From Nansenia antarctica (lineage: Eukaryota; Chordata; Actinopteri; Argentiniformes; Microstomatidae): a stretch of 64,000 nucleotides of DNA. The notes below the pieces were generated by a model. It saw nothing but the letters and a program-made list of their open reading frames with translations, made no database searches and was not told the origin of the DNA. Below, one piece after another: positions 39,501-46,845 of this stretch. Positions within the stretch are counted from its first letter, which is position 1. The number at the start of each line of letters is the position of its first letter. The stretch is from assembly GCA_963989245.1 (NCBI GenBank), contig OZ022346.1, positions 55,955,809-56,019,808 on the forward strand, read 5' to 3'. A program made the position numbers and the translations under genes.

Positions 39501-42500
39501 ACATAAAATGCTGTGCATGTAGCAGTGAGATGTAACACATTATACAACAGTTAGTTCCGACTGATATACAGTATAACAGCACTGGGACCTTTAACTATAT
39601 GTATCACTCCGCCGCACATGTGTTCTACTAAATGACCGTTAATTAGACTACATGTTTGTGTTCAGGTTACTAGGCAACAGTCCATTTGAAGTTCAGTTGC
39701 GGAACTATTTTTTGTTTATTTCTATGATTAAATAAACAAACAAATCATAATCTGTTGTCGCTTATTACTGTTAACTAATAAATCGTGCTGTAGAACTGTT
39801 GTATAACAGCAATATCACACTGGAGGTTGTGCTGTTATACTGAATATCAGCACGTCTGTGATTGTCTTCTACTCGGCCTGCGGCCTCGTACCTACGACCC
39901 AATCACAGCCGTGCTGATATTCAGTATAACACACTCCCTCTCGTGTGATATTGCTTAACTGTCATACGGTGTGCAATGTGGTCCAGATATGCACACTTAC
40001 GTGTTTGTATTTGCATATTCAATGTGAGTAAGACTGGTAACAGAAAATACTCACTGTAGAATTAACTCTCTATACTTGCATTCCCAAGTGCAATTATTGA
40101 AATATTCAGACACATGAGTTGTGTATATATGAGGAAAGCCTCTAGCGCCATCTAGAGTGTATATTGGATAACAATACTTTTGGATGACTTACTAACAACT
40201 CACTATTGATCAAATTCTCAAACATTTATAATTGTATTAACCTAAAGAAGCATTAATGTGTTTTAATTTCACTTCAGAATTGCACTTCTAAAGTCTCAAG
40301 GGACTCGTAAAGCAGATGAAAAACAGCCCTAGGAGTTATTTGAAATGAGATTGGCCTTTCAGAATAGTAATATGATGTATACATTTATTCCATTTTTATA
40401 AAACGTGTTAAATAGCTTAAGCTTAATTGCCCTCAGGCGTTTGTATGCTGCATGCTCTGTTGGTGTCTCCTTCACACCGACCCAGGAGGGGTAGAGAAGC
40501 TTCCGGGCCGTAGAAACGCTGGTTTGGGAATAGTTCCGTCTTCTAGAGTTCCCCCTCAGGGAGATGTCATGTGACCTCATCAACATGCTTTTCTTTCAGA
40601 CCCCCACTTCCTCAACAACAAGGAGATGTCTGACGTGACGTTCCTGGTGGAGGGGAAGCCGTTCTACGCCCACAAAGTCCTTCTGTTCACTGCCTCTGGC
40701 CGGTGAGAGAGCTGAAACAAGACAATAATGAAAAATAATACTTGATAGCATGTCCCATGTACCATGTACCTAAGATGGCGGCGCGCACAGACGCGCGGCT
40801 TGGAGTGGCTTCAACACTGGTGTTTTTTAGTGTTTTTAAGTACATTTGTATGTACATATTTATTTTAGTACTTATAGGGAACGGTTGTGTAAATAGTACC
40901 TACAGCAGACTAGACTTACTAGAAGTTGGTGCGCAAAACGAGGGGACTGTAACAACGGAGTTCTTGAAACAACAAAGGATTCCATTCGACGTTGCCCGGT
41001 TGCCGGGTGAAAAATACTACGCTCTCCCAACACTCAAGCGCAAACGTCGGAGGCGAGACCGTAAGCAACGCCGAGGAAGAAGGGGGGGCCTGCTAGCCAG
41101 GCTGAGGAGAAGCCCGGATAAGCCTGCTTTGCCGAGTATTTTCCTATCCAACGTCAGGTCCCTGGCTAACAAGATGGACGAATTGATACTACAGGTCGTC
41201 ACAAATAACATCGTGGGAGATAGCTGTGTGATTATTCTCACTGAAACCTGGCTAAATGACACTATCCTGGACTCCGCGGTAAGCCTAGAAGGGAGAACCC
41301 TTCACCGGGCAGACCGGACTTTGCTTAGTGGGAAGACCCGCGGAGGTGGGCTCATTATATCTACGAAGGACAGCTGGTGCTTAAACACGAAAACTGTATA
41401 TAGCCACTGCTCCCCAAACCTGGAATACTTGACTGTTAAATGCCGACCCACTTACCTCCCGAGGGAATTCAACGCAGTGTATATTACAAGTGTTTACATT
41501 GCACCAAACGCAGATGGTAGCTTAGCATTGGCGCGGCTATATGACGTCATCAGTGGTGAACAGAGCGCGGACCCACAGGCAGTCCACATTATCGCCGGAG
41601 ATTTTAATCATGCCGACCTGAAGGTAGTACTACCCAAGTTCTATCAGCATGTTAAATGTGCAACAAGAGGAGAAAAAACACTGGATAAGGTATACACCAA
41701 CATCAAGCGTGTTTACAAGGCTAGACTGCTAGCTCATCTAGGCATGTCTGACCATGTGTCAATCCTCCTGATCCCAGCCTACACTACTGTACCATGAGGA
41801 AAAGTGCTCCCATCACCACTAAGACTGTCAGAACCTGGCCAGAAGGGTCCGCTCCACTGCAGATCTGCCTAAATGACACCTCATGGCAGGAATATGAGCA
41901 TGAGGACCTGGAACAGTTCACGTCGTCGGTTCTGAACCACATAGTGAACTGCACCAACTCAGTCACCGTGGACAAACGGGTCCGGGTCTACCCCAACACG
42001 AAGCCATGGATGACTGGGAAGGTCCAAAAACGGATCAATGAGAGGGACAACGCCTTCTTCGCAGGGAAGGGCACACTGCTGTACATCACCAGCAGGGCTA
42101 ACCTAAAGCGCGGCATCCGGGAGGCCAAGGCAGAACACAGAGAGAAGATTGAGGAATGCTTCCTGAGCAACGACTCCAGGCGGATGTGGCAGGGGGTTCA
42201 GCACATGACAAACTTCAGAGCCAACAGGCTCACAGCCGCAGAGGACGACCCCCTGCTGGCGGAAAAGCTGAACTCCTTCTACGCACGGTTCGACGAGGGG
42301 CGAACGGAGGTAACCACAACACAAACACCACTCTCTCCAGCTCTCAGCAGCCTCACCCTCACAGAGCATGAAGTGAGACGCGTGCTGAAGGCGGTGGACC
42401 CCAGGAAAGCCTCGGGGCCGGATGGCGTCCTGGGACGGGTGCTGAGGGACTGCGCCGACCAGCTGGCCGGGGTTTTCACCAACATCTTCAACCAGTCCCT

Positions 42501-45500
42501 GTCCCAGGCCACCATCCCACCCTGCCTGAAAACCTCAACTATCATCCCAGTCCCAAAGAAAAGCACGGTGAGCTGCCTAAACGACTACCGCCCGGTGGCA
42601 CTCACACCAATCATCATGAAGTGCTTCGAGAAACTAGTCCGGGCCCACATAGTCACACGCCTCCCGCCCAACCTGGATCCATACCAGTTCGCCTACAGAG
42701 CCCACAGGTCCACAGAGGACGCCATCGCGACGACTCTCCACGCCACTCTATCCCACCTGGAGAGGGGAAACAGCTACGCGAGACTGCTCTTTGTGGACTT
42801 CAGCTCTGCCTTCAACACCATCCTTCCAGACAGGCTAGTGACCAAACTACTAGACCTGGGACTATCACACTCTATATGTGCATGGATCAAGGACTTCCTG
42901 TCCGACCGCCCCCAGAGGGTGCGGGTGGGCTCCCACACCTCCACAGCCCTCAGATTCAGCACTGGGTCCCCCCAGGGCTGCATGCTAAGCCCCATCCTCT
43001 ACAACCTCTACACCTACGACTTCACCCCCGTCCACCCCAGCAACTCCATCGTAAAGTTTGCAGACGACACCACCGTGGTGGGCTGCATCTCGGGGGGGGA
43101 CGAGGCGGCGTACAGGGATGAGGTAGAGCAGCTGAGCAAGCTGTGCAAGGTTAACAACCTGCTGCTGAACAAGTCAAAGACCCAGGAAATCATCGTGGAC
43201 TTCAGGAGGAAAAAATCTGAGGTCCAGCCCCTGCTCATCGACGGAGAGAGCGTGGAGAGAGTCTCAACCCTCCGATTCCTGGGGGTGCACATACAGGATG
43301 ACCTGTCCTGGAAGAACAACACAGCAGCCACCATCAAGAAGGCACAACAGCGGCTCTACTTCCTGAGAGTCCTCAGGAAGGAACACAACAAGCAGGAGAT
43401 ACTGGTGGCCTTCTACCGCGGCGCAGTGGAGAGCATCCTCACCTACGGCATCTGCAACTGGTTCTCCAGCTGCACAACCGCGGAGAGAAATGCGCTACAG
43501 AGAGTCGTGAGAACAGCCCAGAAGATCACCGGCGCCCCCCTCCCCTCTCTGGAAGAGCTGTACAACACACGCTGTCTCAGGAAGGCCTCCAAGATCTCCA
43601 GAGACCCAACCCACCCTGGGTACGAACACTTTACCCGGCTGCCCTCGAAAAGGCGGTACAGGACCATGGCCGCAAGGACAAACAGACTGAAGCTCAGCTT
43701 CTACCCCAGGGCCATCCAGGCCCTGAACACAGCAAAGACCTAGGTTCTGGGCCCTGGACAGTCTGGACGGATTGATGGCAGCTGCTGGATTGAAAAAATC
43801 AGGTGTAGTGCTGAGGCACAAATGTGTACATTTCAAGCCTGCAAACTGCGACACTTTAAATGAATGTGCAATAACACTATGTGCAATATGACAACCCTAG
43901 TCGTCTTATCTGTACAGTATAGTATAGTGGATAGTGTACATAGCCTTTATTTATGTAAACCAGCTCCTTTCCCTTCTTGTTTTTTTTCTTTTTTTTTTCT
44001 TTCCTAGCACCAGGGGAGCCACCCCTCCCAAATTTCGTTGTTTGGTACCTGTACTATAGCAATGACAATAAAGACCATTCATTCATTCAATATCCAAGAG
44101 CAAATATTGTTAATGACTCCTTGCATGTTGGTTTATTTCTGTGTGTACTTACTTAACAAAGGTATTCGGTTGTTAAGTCGTGACGTGTTTCCGGGTCCAA
44201 CGTTGGCTGAGGCGCTCTCTTCGAAATGCCTCAGTAATAATAATAATTCATTATATTTGTATAGCGCTTTTCCGAGGCTCAAAGACGCTGACAAATATGG
44301 GAAAAACAGGAAAGTGCTGCTGTGTCCCTTGTTGTATGAATAGATCCCAGTCTAAAAAACGATTGAACTGTCATTCTACCGCTGTAGTACACTGGTACTC
44401 TGGTGCTTTAGTACACTGGTACTCTGGTGCTTTAGTACACTGGTACTCTGGTGCTTTAGTACACTGGTACTCTGGTGCTTTAGTACACTGGTACTCTGGT
44501 GCTGTAGTACACTGGTACTCTGGTGCTGTAGTACACTGGTACTCTGGTGCTGTAGTACACTGGTACTCTGGTGCGGGGAATTTCTGGTTTGGACCCGGAA
44601 ATTGCTAAACGTCACGTTTGACGTCAGACTTAACAACAGAATAGTTCATGTGGGCTGTTCTGTTCTGCTCTTTTTTTTCTTTCTTTCATCCCTTCTCTCC
44701 TCCCTATGCTCTCATCCCTTCTCTCCTCCCTATGCTCTCATCCCTTCTCTCCTCCCTATGCTTTCATCCCTTCTCTCCTCCCTATGCTTTCATCCCTTCT
44801 CTCCTCCCTATGCTTCCATCCCTTCTCTCCTCCCTATGCTTTCATCCCTTCTCTCCTCCCTATGCGTTCATCCCTTCTCTCCTCCCTATGCGTTCATCCC
44901 TTCTCTCCTCCCTATGCGTTCATCCCTTCTCTCCTCCCTATGCGTTCATCCCTTCTCTCCTCCCTATGCGTTCATCCCTTCTCTCCTCCCTATGCGTTCA
45001 TCCCTTCTCTCCTCCCTATGCGTTCATCCCTTCTCTCCTCCCTATGCTTTCATCCCTTCTCTCCTCCCTATGCTTTCATCCCTTCTCTCCTCCCTATGCT
45101 TCCATCCCTTCTCCCCTCCCTATGCTTTCATCCCTTCTCTCCTCCCTATGCGTTCATCCCTTCTCTCCTCCCTATGCGTTCATCCCTTCTCTCCTCCCTA
45201 TGCGTTCATCCCTTCTCTCCTCCCTACGCTTTCATCCCTTCTCTCCTCCCTATGCGTTCATCCCTTCTCTCCTCCCTATGCGTTCATCCCTTCTCTCCTC
45301 CCTATGCGTTCATCCCTTCTCTCCTCCCTATGCGTTCATCCCTTCTCTCCTCCCTACGCTTTCATCCCTTCTCTCCTCCCTACGCTTTCATCCCTTCTCT
45401 CCTCCCTCTGCTCTCATCCCTCCTCTCCTCCCTATGCTTCCATCCCTTCTCTCCTCCCTATGCTCTCATCCCTTCTCTCCTCCCTATGCTCTCATCCCTT

Positions 45501-46811
45501 CTCTCCTCCCTATGCTTCCATCCCTTCTCTCCTCCCTATGCTTCCATCCCTTCTCTCCTCCCTATGCTTTCATCCCTTCTCTCCTCCCGATGCTCTCATC
45601 CCTTCTCTCCTCCCTATGCTTTCATCCCTTCTCTCCTCCCTATGCTTTCATCCCTTCTCTCCTCCCTATGCTCTCATCCCTTCTCTCCTCCCTATGCTCT
45701 CATCCCTTCTCTCCTCCCTATGCGTTCATCCCTTCTCTCCTCCCTATGCTCTCATCCCTTCTCTCCTCCCTATGCTTTCATCCCTTCTCTCCTCCCTATG
45801 CGTTCATCCCTTCTCTCCTCCCTATGCTTTCATCCCTTCTCTCCTCCCTATGCTCTCATCCCTTCTCTCCTCCCTATGCTCTCATCCCTTCTCTCCTCCC
45901 TATGCTCTCATCCCTTCTCTCCTCCCTATGCTTTCATCCCTTCTCTCCTCCCTATGCTCTCATCCCTTCTCTCTTCCCTATGCTTTCATCCCTTCTCTCC
46001 TCCCTATGCGTTCATCCCTTCTCTCCTCCCTATGCTCTCATCCCTTCTCTCCTCCCTATGCTTTCATCCCTTCTCTCCTCCCTATGCTCTCATCCCTTCT
46101 CTCCTCCCTATGCGTTCATCCCTTCTCTCCTCCCTATGCTCTCATCCCTTCTCTCCTCCCTATGCTTTCATCCAGGTTTAAGTCGCTGCTCCAGAACAGA
46201 CCAGCCGCGGAGAACACCTGCATTGAGATCAGCCACGTCAAGTACAACATATTCCAGGTACATTACATTTAATTATGTAATCAAGTTTTTTTGAGTTGTG
46301 TGTCGTATCTTCGATACCCCAGAAGGGGGCAGTCATGCTATATTCAACACCAAGAGCAGATGCTGACTTTCTACTGCCCCAAGACCATCGCAGAAATGAC
46401 AAGTAAACTCTTGACATCAAACCTGCATTTTAGAGCAAATGTAAACATTAAATCATCAGGAACCTGGAGTAAACTTTTCTCATGTTTGGCAAAACATCAA
46501 CATTCTCAAACATTTTGGCTTGTACCTAATTTAAGAGCATAACAGCATTGCTCTTTCTTTTCCAGCTAGTAATGCAGTACCTGTACTGTGGAGGCACTGA
46601 GTCCTTACACATAAGGAACACTGAGATTATGGAGGTAAGAGAAAGAGAAAGGAAAAGTACAGTAGACATTGGCAGACCCGTTTTATCATCCTAATGTCAT
46701 CGCATTTCTCACTGTGTGTATGTGTGTGTGTGTGTGCGTGTGTGTATGTGCGTGCGTGCGTGCGTGTGTGCGTGCACGTGTATGTGCGTGCGCGTGTGTG
46801 TGTGTATGTGC

Positions 46812-46845
<34 letters not shown>

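Larger units (their letters stand above)
38842..40599 (+). other. abtb3: abtb3 intron
   Basis: Contains a reverse tRNA-derived SINE (38.85-39.09 kb) and a palindromic element (39.54-39.96 kb). The remaining 39.96-40.59 kb has no recognisable feature. Confidence 0.6.

Noticed and set aside
44602..46294. Three overlapping forward open frames of 490-556 residues
   Set aside because: They are the three frames of a stop-free 26-bp repeat with a serine/leucine/proline pattern; they end at an abtb3 exon and have no gene context.
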